Assembly (NCBI RefSeq): GCF_009764645.1
Contig: NZ_RWIM01000174.1
Span: forward strand, 1 to 59,877
Source: Pseudomonas sp. PB106
GTDB taxonomy: Bacteria > Pseudomonadota > Gammaproteobacteria > Pseudomonadales > Pseudomonadaceae
Reading direction: 5' to 3'
Length of the DNA stretch: 59,877 bases
In this document: one piece after another, positions 20,081 through 28,000 of the stretch
How positions within the stretch are numbered: position 1 is the first letter of the stretch
How the letters are laid out: the number at the start of each line of letters is the position of its first letter
Notes under the pieces: model-generated
Database searches by the model: none
The model's input: only the letters and a program-made list of their open reading frames with translations
Told to the model about the DNA's origin: nothing
Made by a program: the position numbers and the translations under genes

Positions 20081-20376
20081 TTCTGGTTGTGGCGCTGATG
20101 ATGGCCGTGACCTTCCTGCCACGCGCCTTGCCACTGCAAGTCAACACCGAGCACTGGCCGCCGTTCATTGCGCGGGCGCTGGAATACTTGCCGGTGGCGA
20201 TCGTCGCTGCGATCAGCCTGACACCCTTGTTGATCAAGGATCAGCACATACAGCTCGATCGCCCGGAATTCTATGCCGCGATTCCGACGTTGTTATGTGC
20301 GTATTTCAGCAAAAACCTCTTTCTCAGTGTGGCGGTTGGGACGGCTGCGTACATTGCGCTCGGCTCGTTCATGTAA
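20059..20376 (+). CDS. azlD: AzlD-family branched-chain amino acid exporter, small subunit
   Basis: 105 residues, three to four TM segments, with the AzlD signature MAVTFLPRALPL near the N-terminus. It overlaps azlC by 22 bases. Its 3' end overlaps the 3' end of the convergent LysR gene by 84 bases, so one of the two coding tails is constrained by the other. Confidence 0.88.
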   Translation: MPDQTFLILVVALMMAVTFLPRALPLQVNTEHWPPFIARALEYLPVAIVAAISLTPLLIKDQHIQLDRPEFYAAIPTLLCAYFSKNLFLSVAVGTAAYIALGSFM

Positions 20377-21219
20377 AGGCAGATCGACGACGTCGCTGAG
20401 CGCCTGGTTCGACAACTCCGGATTGTTCACCGCCAGGCGCACTTCGAGGAAATCCTCGAAACCGGGGAAAATCGTCAGGCCGTTCTTTTGTGCGGCCTCA
20501 CGCGAGACCATGCCGACCGCGTCCATCTGCGTGATCAGCGACAGCGTCAACGTTTCACTGCACGAATAAACCATGCGTTGACCGTTCTCGTGATTGCCCA
20601 ACCCAGCGTCTAGAAAACGCAAAAAGCTGTGGGAATACGGACAATCTTCCGCAGGACGCACCTGAAACTTGTTGCCCAGCAACGTCAGCGGATCATTTTC
20701 CTGGCCGCAATGCGCCCCGACCACTTGCACCTGCACGTCCGGCAACACAATGCTCGGTAGACCCGGTCGTTGCGGGCCGATCAACACGGCAAGATCAAAG
20801 TCCTCGTTTTTCAGTTTGCTGAGGTTCTCCATCGACTCGGCGTAACTGAATTCCATCTGATAATCGGGAAACACCTCGATCAGGCGTCCGATCATTCGCC
20901 GGTTGAAATCGGGCGACAACGTATTGTTCAACGCCACCTTCAACGTGCGCTGGCCCGGCACCTTCAGCGCCTCGACCTTTTCTTCCATCTGTCGCGTGGC
21001 AATCAGCACTTTGTCCATATAAGGCGTCAGCTCAGTGCCTTGCGGCGTCAGCGTCAGCCCTTTGTTGGAACGACGAAACAAGCGGAAACCGAACTGCTCT
21101 TCGACCTTGTTCAACTGCGCGGCCAACGCCTGCACAGTCAGGCACGAATGCTCGGCTGCGGCCGACAACGAGCCGGTCTGCACGATGCGCATCAGGTTGC
21201 GTAAGGTTCTGCTATCCAT
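20293..21219 (-). CDS. LysR-family transcriptional regulator
   Basis: 308 residues, with the N-terminal HTH (RIVQTGSLSAAAEHSCLTVQALAAQL) and LysR substrate-binding domain. It is convergent with azlD and overlaps it by 84 bases. The last 20 residues (RSRPNRHTEKEVFAEIRT) are antisense to azlD. It is a possible but unproven regulator of the dioxygenase-AzlCD cluster; the only other close target is the toxin-antitoxin region to its right. Confidence 0.88.
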   Translation of the reverse strand: MDSRTLRNLMRIVQTGSLSAAAEHSCLTVQALAAQLNKVEEQFGFRLFRRSNKGLTLTPQGTELTPYMDKVLIATRQMEEKVEALKVPGQRTLKVALNNTLSPDFNRRMIGRLIEVFPDYQMEFSYAESMENLSKLKNEDFDLAVLIGPQRPGLPSIVLPDVQVQVVGAHCGQENDPLTLLGNKFQVRPAEDCPYSHSFLRFLDAGLGNHENGQRMVYSCSETLTLSLITQMDAVGMVSREAAQKNGLTIFPGFEDFLEVRLAVNNPELSNQALSDVVDLPLHERAERNVRSRPNRHTEKEVFAEIRT

Positions 21220-21688
21220 GGGTAATGCCCTCTAAAGTGGGCTGGGTATTGTTGTTTACGGGACTGCCGATCCGGCGCCATATGCTGGCTATATTCCTGT
21301 ACCTGAGCATAGTTGTCGCGGGTTTAGTAGCGAATTGATGTCCCCGCCGATGGCTGGAGGCTGACACAGGATCGGGGTTTTTGGTGACGTGGGGGTGATG
21401 GAGGTCAAAAAAAGTGCGTGGTTTTGGTGCGTGGGGGCGGTTTTTCCGATGAGAAACGGCTTACATCTTCCGAGGTTTTTGCCTGCGTCACGCGCAGAAC
21501 GATCTCAGGCAGAGTAGCGATTTAGCTGATAGCGCTTACCTGTCAAACGAGTTGAAATAGATGCCTGGCCTTCGATCCATGGCGGTTAACAACCACCTAT
21601 CCACTTCGCGTTGACCGACGAAGATCCCTCCGACCACAATGTAGAGGTAGCGCTGATGTAGCTACAAAATCACAACGAGGTAATCGTA
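21220..21688. other. 469-base intergenic region
   Basis: Separates the divergent LysR and relB-like genes. I find no supported gene. A 10-bp palindrome lies at its right end (next entry). The G-rich stretch around 21360-21440 has no readable frame on either strand. This marks the start of the accessory toxin-antitoxin patch. Confidence 0.6.
21657..21666. promoter_or_regulatory. palindrome before relB-like gene (candidate autoregulatory operator)
   Basis: TGTAGCTACA, a perfect 10-bp palindrome 23 bases upstream of the antitoxin ATG. RelB/DinJ antitoxins repress their own promoters at such sites. A related GTAGAGGTAGC sequence precedes it. Confidence 0.4.
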
Positions 21689-21979
21689 ATGGCTGCACTA
21701 CTGAAAACTACCGATGTGCGTTGCCGCATTGATGAGGATTTGAAAACGCGTGCCACTGAAGTCTTAAACGCTTGCGGGCTGAGCATCAGCGACGCTATGC
21801 GACTTTTTCTGCGACAGGTTGTTGCCACTCAGGGGCTTCCCTTCGAGGTGCGAGTTCCATCAGAGAAAACGGCGCGCGCAATGATGGAAGCACGAGAAAT
21901 CCGTCAGCGTTTCGACTCCATAGACGACATGCTGAGGACTGCTGATGGCGAAACCGGAGAAAACGCAAAAACGCGCTGA
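21689..21979 (+). CDS. RelB/DinJ-family antitoxin
   Basis: 96-residue ribbon-helix-helix antitoxin. TTDVRCRIDEDLKTRATEVLNACGLSISDAMRLFL matches the DinJ/RelB N-terminal domain. The charged C-terminus (about 60-96) would wrap the toxin. The toxin gene starts 35 bases before its stop. RBS AACGAGGTAATCGT precedes the ATG. Confidence 0.9.
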   Translation: MAALLKTTDVRCRIDEDLKTRATEVLNACGLSISDAMRLFLRQVVATQGLPFEVRVPSEKTARAMMEAREIRQRFDSIDDMLRTADGETGENAKTR

Positions 21980-22259
21980 TCGGCCTAAACAGTGTGCACA
22001 GACTTCTGAATTCAAGAAGTCTTGGGATCGTTATAACCGTGCCGGAAGGCGAGACATGAACGACGTCCGGAATGTGATGGCGTTGTTGTTCTTGGGGCAG
22101 CAATTACCGGCAGAATATCTGGATCATGCGCTGACTGGAGATTGGTCTGGATTCCGCGAGTGTCATATCGGTGGCGATTTTCTGTTGGTTTATGAGAACA
22201 CACGCCCAGACCTGATCACGTTTGTGGATTTGGGGAGCCATTCGGAATTGTTTAGATAG
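21945..22259 (+). CDS. YafQ-family mRNA interferase toxin
   Basis: 104-residue RelE-superfamily toxin. The YafQ catalytic pattern is preserved: DHALTGDWSGFRECHIGGDFLLVYE contains the two central histidines, and the final LGSHSELF carries the last histidine. YafQ cuts translated mRNA on the ribosome. The N-terminal 18 residues are unusually basic and overlap the antitoxin gene. All visible key residues are intact, so the module is probably functional. Confidence 0.9.
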   Translation: MAKPEKTQKRADRPKQCAQTSEFKKSWDRYNRAGRRDMNDVRNVMALLFLGQQLPAEYLDHALTGDWSGFRECHIGGDFLLVYENTRPDLITFVDLGSHSELFR

Positions 22260-22272
22260 CGCAGAAATACAT

Positions 22273-22293
22273 AAGCCGGCTTGACTCCGGCTT
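22273..22293 (+). terminator. weak terminator-like hairpin after the YafQ-like gene
   Basis: AAGCCGG and CCGGCTT form a 7-bp stem with a 7-base loop, followed by CTGTGCGTTTG rather than a clean T-run. Confidence 0.4.
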
Positions 22294-22395
22294 CTGTGCG
22301 TTTGATTGTTACGATTGTACGTTTGTGTATCAAAACTCTAAAAAGTTACAGTTACGTACTAGTCTTCAGCTAAGACAAAACATCAGGAGGCGTCT

Positions 22396-22803
22396 ATGCC
22401 TACCTCATCCCCAGCCCCAACCCCACGCGAACAACTCGACGCCCCCGAAGCCGGTCGCGTCGCGCTGAAGTTCTTCTTCAACCTTATGGAGCATTGGGGC
22501 TGCAGCGCCGAGCAGCAACGCACATTGCTCGGCGGCGTCGGCAACACCACGTTCTATAAATACAAACATCTGCCGAACATACGTCTCCCACACGACACCC
22601 TTGAGCGCATCTCCTACCTGATGGGCATTCACAAGGCGTTGAGCATCATCTTCAGCAACAGCCGTGAGCGCGCCTACAAGTGGGTTAGCAGCCCGAACAT
22701 GGCGGCGCCGTTTAATGGCCAAACGGCGCTGGATTACATGCTGGCGGGCAGGGTGGTCGATATCGCCGACGTGCGCCGTTACCTCGACGGGGTGCGCGGT
22801 TGA
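22396..22803 (+). CDS. Xre/MbcA/ParS-type antitoxin
   Basis: 135 residues: an Xre-like helical N-terminal part and the DUF2384 (MbcA/ParS/Xre) toxin-binding C-terminal part (KWVSSPNMAAPFNGQTALDYMLAGRVVDIADVRRYLD). It overlaps the next gene by four bases. RBS CAGGAGG is strong. The pair with a RES protein is a known type II toxin-antitoxin arrangement. Confidence 0.9.
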   Translation: MPTSSPAPTPREQLDAPEAGRVALKFFFNLMEHWGCSAEQQRTLLGGVGNTTFYKYKHLPNIRLPHDTLERISYLMGIHKALSIIFSNSRERAYKWVSSPNMAAPFNGQTALDYMLAGRVVDIADVRRYLDGVRG

Positions 22804-23480
22804 GAGCGCCGCCGCTGGTGGACGTGCCATGGCCGCGAGCCTACCGCATCGTCAATAGCAGCTTCCCGCCGATTGCGTTGTTCGAAGACGTGCTCGATCC
22901 GGAAGACCTGGAAGTTGCTTACGCCATCGAAGCGCTGACCAATGATCGCCTGATCGAACAGGCCGGTGTCCTCGCCCGAGTGCGTCCCGAAGACCGACTT
23001 TCCGGCCCCGGCTCGACTCCGGTTATGGCGGCGTTTACCCACATCGGCAAGCGCAGTCGCTTTTGCGACGGTACGTTCGGCGTGTATTACGCCGCGAGCA
23101 GCCAAGCGGCCGCTATCGCCGAAACCTGTTATCACCAGGAGCGATTTCTCGCCGCGACCCAGGAAGCGGATCTTGAGTTGACCATGCGCACTTACGTCAA
23201 TCGCGTGGTTAAACCTTTGCACGACGTCCGTCACGACTTCCCGGATCTGCACAACCCGGATCCCGAGGCTTACGGACCGTCTCAGGGATTTGCCCGGCAG
23301 CTGCGCGAAACCGAGTCCTGGGGCCTTCTCTACAACAGCGTTCGCCTAGCGGGTCACGAATGTATTGCCGCGTTTCGGCCGCCTGCGGTGTCGATTCCGA
23401 AGCAGGGTAAGCATTTGCGCTATGTGTGGAGTGCGGGTCAGCAGAAGATTTCATTCGTGCTTGAGATCACTCAGGTCTGA
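22800..23480 (+). CDS. RES-domain toxin (NAD+ phosphorylase family)
   Basis: 226 residues with the RES-domain features: an arginine early (YRIVNS), GTFGVYYAASSQAAAIAET with E about 103, and a late SVRLAGHECIAAFRP. RES toxins degrade NAD+, phosphorolytically in the Mycobacterium MbcT case. Start is TTG at 22800 inside the antitoxin stop. GTG at 22818 is an alternative. Intact by inspection. Confidence 0.88.
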   Translation: MRAPPLVDVPWPRAYRIVNSSFPPIALFEDVLDPEDLEVAYAIEALTNDRLIEQAGVLARVRPEDRLSGPGSTPVMAAFTHIGKRSRFCDGTFGVYYAASSQAAAIAETCYHQERFLAATQEADLELTMRTYVNRVVKPLHDVRHDFPDLHNPDPEAYGPSQGFARQLRETESWGLLYNSVRLAGHECIAAFRPPAVSIPKQGKHLRYVWSAGQQKISFVLEITQV

Positions 23481-23489
23481 AATGCAAAA

Positions 23490-23511
23490 GGCCCTCGCAT
23501 CGGCGAGGGCC
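23490..23511 (+). terminator. terminator after the RES gene
   Basis: GGCCCTCGC ATCG GCGAGGGCC, a perfect 9-bp stem with a tetraloop, preceded by AAAA and followed by TTA. Confidence 0.7.
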
Positions 23512-23566
23512 TTACACCACCACTCGTCCTTGGCCTTTTCCAAGCAACAAAACGAGGAGATCAGCG

Positions 23567-23752
23567 ATGGTCGATGAACTGGAGCAATTCCAGCAGGACA
23601 GACTGGAGTCTGTACGTCAGATGAAGGCCGGTGAGGCAGCGCGCGTAACGCCGATGCCGTTCTCTGTGGCGGAGGAACCAAGCGTCGAGGCATCAAGCAC
23701 TCTTGGACTGGGAAACCAGGTTGCCATTGACTCCGCCGGTTCAGTGCACTGA
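23567..23752 (+). pseudogene. remnant of a HigA-type helix-turn-helix antitoxin
   Basis: 61 residues. The start (MVDELEQFQQDRLESVRQMKAGEAARV) matches the N-terminus of HigA-like antitoxins, which usually read LLESVRQMKAGKAARV and continue for about 95 residues into an HTH. Here the HTH is missing: after PMPFSVAEE the sequence (PSVEASSTLGLGNQVAIDSAGSVH) does not fit. A good ribosome binding site (GAGGAG) is retained. It is best read as a decayed antitoxin, but a short expressed peptide cannot be excluded. Confidence 0.55.
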
Positions 23753-23964
23753 GAAACGCCTGCTCATGCAATTACACCGTTTTATGGGCAGGCCATAATT
23801 ATTGCCAGTTCATAATTTGGCATAAAAGCGGAAATTCGGGCATTTTTGGCAAAAGCTGTGCTTTGGGGGAGAAGGGCGTCTGGCGATCAGATCGACGTGT
23901 GGGGAGGAAGGGCGCTGTTTCTACTGAAGCTGAAATGCAGCTAAAAATATAAACACCCAGAAAC

Positions 23965-24000
23965 AACAAAGCCCCTGCATTTCTGCAGGGGCTTTGTTTT
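23965..24000 (-). terminator. terminator downstream of tRNA-Thr
   Basis: AAAGCCCCTGCA TTTC TGCAGGGGCTTT, a 12-bp perfect stem flanked by A-runs and T-runs. It serves the leftward tRNA-Thr and may also stop rightward transcription. Confidence 0.85.
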
Positions 24001-24003
24001 GTA

Positions 24004-24079
<76 letters not shown>

Positions 24080-24154
24080 GTGTGGGCGACGATTATAGCG
24101 ACTGGATAATTTCTGTAAACCCCTGAATTCAGACTATTTTTGCATCGATGCAAA

Positions 24155-24991
24155 TCAAGCCCTGCGCAGCACATTTCGCAACGTTTGCACTGCCTTCAAT
24201 GTGCGGCTGTTTTGCAGGGCAGCCAGTTGAGCTTCGGCCTGTTCGGCGCGTTGCAGAGCGTTGGCCAGTAGTTGAGCGGTGTCGAGATCGCTCGGGCTGA
24301 TCGGGTGGGCGAAAGCGTGGCCTTTGCACAGTTGGAAGTTGTCGAGGTTGCACGGTGGGATGTCGAAAGCCGGTTTCAGCTTCATATATTCGTCGGCGAG
24401 GAACCAGGTGTTGAGTCCGTCGAACAGGATCGCTTGGTAACCCGCGTCGGTGACCAGCGGTTCCCAGGTGTGGTCGCGCTCCCATGGGGTCTCGATGACG
24501 ATGATCCAGGGGCGGAAGCGAGCGAAGTCCATGCCGCGCAGGACGCTTTCTTCGTGGCCTTCGACGTCGATTTTCAGAAAATGGATGGGCCGGTCAGCAG
24601 CGTATTGTTCGCAGATCGAGGTCAGTGTGCGCGACTTGACTGTGAGGCTGCGCACGTCCATGCCTTGGTCTTTGTGGTGCTGGGCGACCGCTGGGTCGGC
24701 GGTAGAAAGGCCGGTATCGGGGATGGCGTAGAAGGTCACTTCGCCGGGCTGATCGCTGGCAATGCATTGCACGGTGGCGTCGCGTGGGCGTTGCTGGCAG
24801 AGCGCGTCGTAATAGTCCTGCATCGGCTCGACGTTGACGCCTTTCCAGCCGTGGTCATAGAAGGCTTTGGTGACCGAGTCGTGGTTCGGGTCGTTGGCGC
24901 CGATATCGATATAGAAGCCGTTGTCGACCTGCTTGAGGGCTCGCCATAAGCGGACGTCTTCAAAATTCTGTGCGTAAGAAATGAACGTCAC
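24155..24991 (-). CDS. FkbM-family SAM methyltransferase
   Basis: 278 residues. The FkbM fold is indicated by FYIDIGANDPNHDSVTKAFY (SAM binding), NVEPMQDYY and IHFLKIDVEGHEESVLRGMDF. Such enzymes methylate sugar or polyketide hydroxyls. The C-terminal 50 residues form a coiled coil (LLANALQRAEQAEAQLAALQ). Start is GTG at 24991, with AGGAAG five bases upstream. A longer frame to 25051 lacks homology. It stands alone next to tRNA-Thr with no glycosyltransferase nearby, so the substrate is unknown. Confidence 0.8.
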   Translation of the reverse strand: MTFISYAQNFEDVRLWRALKQVDNGFYIDIGANDPNHDSVTKAFYDHGWKGVNVEPMQDYYDALCQQRPRDATVQCIASDQPGEVTFYAIPDTGLSTADPAVAQHHKDQGMDVRSLTVKSRTLTSICEQYAADRPIHFLKIDVEGHEESVLRGMDFARFRPWIIVIETPWERDHTWEPLVTDAGYQAILFDGLNTWFLADEYMKLKPAFDIPPCNLDNFQLCKGHAFAHPISPSDLDTAQLLANALQRAEQAEAQLAALQNSRTLKAVQTLRNVLRRA

Positions 24992-25324
24992 GGTCGCTTC
25001 CTGTCGGTCTGATTGTTCTTGTTGGGGGCACGCTGTGGCCTTGTATAGCAAGGCTGGCGATACGTCGCAATTTTTCGCTACGAACGGATGGGTTTCGGCA
25101 GTTATGTCGTTTTGATTGGCGGCTTATGCACAACGGACTGGCACGAAACCGCGCTTAGGCAGGTTTTTGTGGAAGCGTTCTCATTTTGTTCGCAAATCCC
25201 TGTTTTATTGGTTTTTTATCCATGTGAACAAAAAATGACCAGTGCTGTTAAAGGCTTGAAACAGGCGTGAATATTGGATCCACGAAGATTTCATCAACAG
25301 AGTTATCCACAGGTCGTCAGTGGC
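24992..25324. other. 333-base intergenic region upstream of FkbM
   Basis: AT-richer than its surroundings (for example TTTTATTGGTTTTTTATCC near 25202-25220). It probably holds the FkbM promoter. It includes one DnaA-box-like TTATCCACA at 25303-25311. I see no supported gene. Confidence 0.5.
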
Positions 25325-26560
25325 TTACTCGCGTTCGGCCAATAGCAGCAAGTTGCGGGGTGTAAGGGGTGTTGCGCAGAAGGTGCCGAGGCGTACGACG
25401 TAGCCCTGTTCGACGAGGAAAAGTGCCCGGTCGAGATTCAGCCAAAGCTCCAACGGTCGTCGGAATAATCCGCGCATCAGTTCCAGGTTGCGAACTTCGG
25501 CCAACCGCCGCCAACCGGCTGCCTCCAGTGCTGTCCAATCTGGCGAACCGATTGTGGATAACTCTTTTAAGGCTGCCAAACCGCGACAGTAATCGGCGAA
25601 GGGTTTATCCAGCCAGGCACTGGGCAGCGATGGCGTCGGCAGGTATTGGTCGACCCCTCGTGCCTGGCGCTGCAGCAGATCAAAGGCCAGGCGTCGGGCC
25701 ATCGAGGTGTCACGCTGGCGTCGGACGCGTGCACCGGCGGTGACGGTTTCACTCATCGGCAACGCTAGATCTTCGAGCGAGAGCTGTAGGAGTGATGCCG
25801 ATGCGGGTGAGGACAATGGCTGATATTCGCTGCAATCGATGCGGTTGTAGCAGCACGGAGCGATGGCCATTTGTTGGCAACCGGCAGCACTAGCCAGTTG
25901 CATCAGGCGAACATGCAGATCGCCGCAGGCGTGAAGGGCGACGGGCGTGTGAGTCGCGCTCAATACGCCTGAGGCGTCCGCCGCCAGTACATCCTGTTCC
26001 ACGTGCAAAGCGTGTAAATGATGACGCTGACTCAACGCCTGACCGCTGGCCACCAATGCAGGGTCGTACTCAACGCACGTGAGTTGTTGACCCGATTCCA
26101 ACAGGCGTCGACCCAGGTGGCCTTTGCCCGAACACCAATCCAGCCAATGCGTCGGTTGCGTGGCAAACGACAAGCGGCTGGCAAACGCTTCGATCTGTTG
26201 CCACTTGCGCCCCGGCACATCGACATTCAAGCGATGGCCGGCGACTTCGAGCGCGTGCCCGGGCAACTCGCCCACCGCGCTGAGTTCAGCCGACAACGCT
26301 GCCAGTGAAGCAAAAGGCTCTGGCGCATCGCGGAGATCTGCAGGGGTGTTATGTGCGTTTTCCGCGTCTTCCAGTGACCTTGCCCGTAGCCATACGGCCA
26401 ACTCTGGGTAGGACGCTTCCCAGGGAAGCGAAAGATGCGTGAACGGTCGAGGTTTCCACAACGCCTGATGGGTTGTGAGAAACGTATCCAGCGCGGTGAA
26501 GCGGGCGAGTAGGTGTTCGCCCGTCAGCACGTGGGAAGAATCAACGCCCTTGGCAGGCAT
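25325..26560 (-). CDS. METTL25/RRNAD1-like methyltransferase
   Basis: 411 residues. A SAM-binding motif WLDWCSGKGHLGRRLLESG (about 148-166) is followed by CVEYDP, ALHACGDLH and APCCYN, the last two typical of the Methyltransf_32 (METTL25/RRNAD1) family. The target is unknown, presumably RNA or protein. It overlaps the preceding ABC permease gene by 20 bases and is the last gene of that operon. An ATP-grasp or kinase domain is not seen. Confidence 0.78.
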   Translation of the reverse strand: MPAKGVDSSHVLTGEHLLARFTALDTFLTTHQALWKPRPFTHLSLPWEASYPELAVWLRARSLEDAENAHNTPADLRDAPEPFASLAALSAELSAVGELPGHALEVAGHRLNVDVPGRKWQQIEAFASRLSFATQPTHWLDWCSGKGHLGRRLLESGQQLTCVEYDPALVASGQALSQRHHLHALHVEQDVLAADASGVLSATHTPVALHACGDLHVRLMQLASAAGCQQMAIAPCCYNRIDCSEYQPLSSPASASLLQLSLEDLALPMSETVTAGARVRRQRDTSMARRLAFDLLQRQARGVDQYLPTPSLPSAWLDKPFADYCRGLAALKELSTIGSPDWTALEAAGWRRLAEVRNLELMRGLFRRPLELWLNLDRALFLVEQGYVVRLGTFCATPLTPRNLLLLAERE

Positions 26561-27230
26561 CGACGCGCAGCCAGCGCTCCAGCAGCTTGAAGCCGCGTAC
26601 CAGCACGTAAGCCATCAGCAGATAGAACACGCCCGCGGCGAAGAAGATCTCCACCGGCAGATAGGTGCGGGCAATGATCGTGCGCGCCATGCCGGTCAGT
26701 TCCAGCAACGTGACGGTGCTGGCCAGTGCACTGGCCTTGAGCATCAGGATCACTTCGTTGCTGTAGGCCGGCAGGCCGATGCGCGCGGCACGCGGTAGGA
26801 TGATGTAGAACATCGCTTTCGGCTTGGACATGCCCAAGGCCCGCGCCGCTTCGATTTCGCCCGGCGGAATCGCCTGGATCGCACCGCGCAGGATCTCTGC
26901 GATGTACGCCGCCGTGTGCAGCGTCATGGTCACGGTCGCACACCAGAACGGATCGCGTAGGTACGGCCACAACGCGCTTTCACGCACCGCGTCGAACTGC
27001 GCCAGCCCGTAATAAACCAGGAACAGCTGAACCAGCAGCGGCGTGCCACGGAAAAAGAAGATGTACGCGTAAGGCAGCGAGCGCACGTACCAAAGTTTCG
27101 AAGAGCGGGCGATACCCAGCGGGATCGCCAGCAGCAGACCGGCAATCACGGCGATGGCGACCAGTTCCAGCGTCAGGGTCGCGCCCTGCGCCAGTTTCGG
27201 CAACCATTTGATAATGACTTCCCAGTTCAT
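26541..27230 (-). CDS. polar amino acid ABC transporter permease (HisM-type)
   Basis: 229 residues, five or so TM segments. The EAA loop AIPPGEIEAARALGMSKPKAMFYIILPRA is present, which docks on the ATPase. Start 27230 (MNWEVIIKWLPKLAQG) lies within an ATGA overlap with the preceding permease. A longer open frame upstream is a shadow. Confidence 0.93.
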   Translation of the reverse strand: MNWEVIIKWLPKLAQGATLTLELVAIAVIAGLLLAIPLGIARSSKLWYVRSLPYAYIFFFRGTPLLVQLFLVYYGLAQFDAVRESALWPYLRDPFWCATVTMTLHTAAYIAEILRGAIQAIPPGEIEAARALGMSKPKAMFYIILPRAARIGLPAYSNEVILMLKASALASTVTLLELTGMARTIIARTYLPVEIFFAAGVFYLLMAYVLVRGFKLLERWLRVDACQGR

Positions 27231-27922
27231 GAAGCGCTCCTCGCAAAGCCGCGCCCGGCGCGTTTTTCCAGGAAGTGCATGCCGGTCATCGCCAGCACGG
27301 TCAGGCCCAGGTACATCACGGCAGCGACCATATAGAAGGTGAACGGTTGTTTCGACACGGTCACGCCGATTTGCGCGTGACGCATGATTTCTTCCAGGCC
27401 AATCACCGAGACCAGCGCGGTATCTTTCATCAGGATCATGAACAGATTGCCCAGGCCGGGCAGGGCGATGCGCCACATCTGCGGCATGATCAGCCGGGTG
27501 AAGATCCGCCATTTCGACAGGCCCAGGGCCTGGCCGGCCTCACGGTGGCCTTTGGGAATGGCGAGGATCGCACCACGAAACACTTCCGTGGCATAAGCGC
27601 CGAAGCACAGACCGAGAGCGATTACACCGGCGGCGAAGGCGTTGAGTTGCAGGTCGGGGTTGCCGAAGAACTCACCGAGGGCGCGCATCAGGTTGACCGT
27701 GCCGAAGTAGATCAACAGCACCCAGAGCAATTCCGGGACGCCACGCACCAGGGTCGAATAAGTGCCGCCAAGCCATTGCAGCGGCTTGTACGGGGAAGTC
27801 TTGGCCAAGGCGCCGAGCAGGCCGAGCACCAGTCCCAGGCACAGGGCCGTGAGGGCCAGTTGGACGGTCATCAGCGCGCCGGCAGCGAGTGCCGGGCCGA
27901 ATCCGTAGAGGTCGATAATCAT
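27227..27922 (-). CDS. polar amino acid ABC transporter permease (HisQ-type)
   Basis: 231 residues, about five TM segments, with the EAA loop AIPKGHREAGQALGLSKWRIFTRLIMPQM. It forms the heterodimeric channel with the HisM-type subunit. Overlap of four bases with the next gene ensures matched synthesis. Confidence 0.93.
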   Translation of the reverse strand: MIIDLYGFGPALAAGALMTVQLALTALCLGLVLGLLGALAKTSPYKPLQWLGGTYSTLVRGVPELLWVLLIYFGTVNLMRALGEFFGNPDLQLNAFAAGVIALGLCFGAYATEVFRGAILAIPKGHREAGQALGLSKWRIFTRLIMPQMWRIALPGLGNLFMILMKDTALVSVIGLEEIMRHAQIGVTVSKQPFTFYMVAAVMYLGLTVLAMTGMHFLEKRAGRGFARSAS

Positions 27923-28000
27923 GGAATTCTGTTCAAATTGCGGCAGGCAAAGTCGGGAGCCGGCGCCGTTGCATCACGGCGCCAGTCCCACAGGTCAGGA

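Noticed and set aside
25303..25561. Two perfect DnaA-box sequences (TTATCCACA) in opposite orientation
   Set aside because: The same 9-mer also occurs twice within aguA (15240 and 15297). With four in the window and no cluster of AT-rich repeats or dnaA nearby, this is not an origin.
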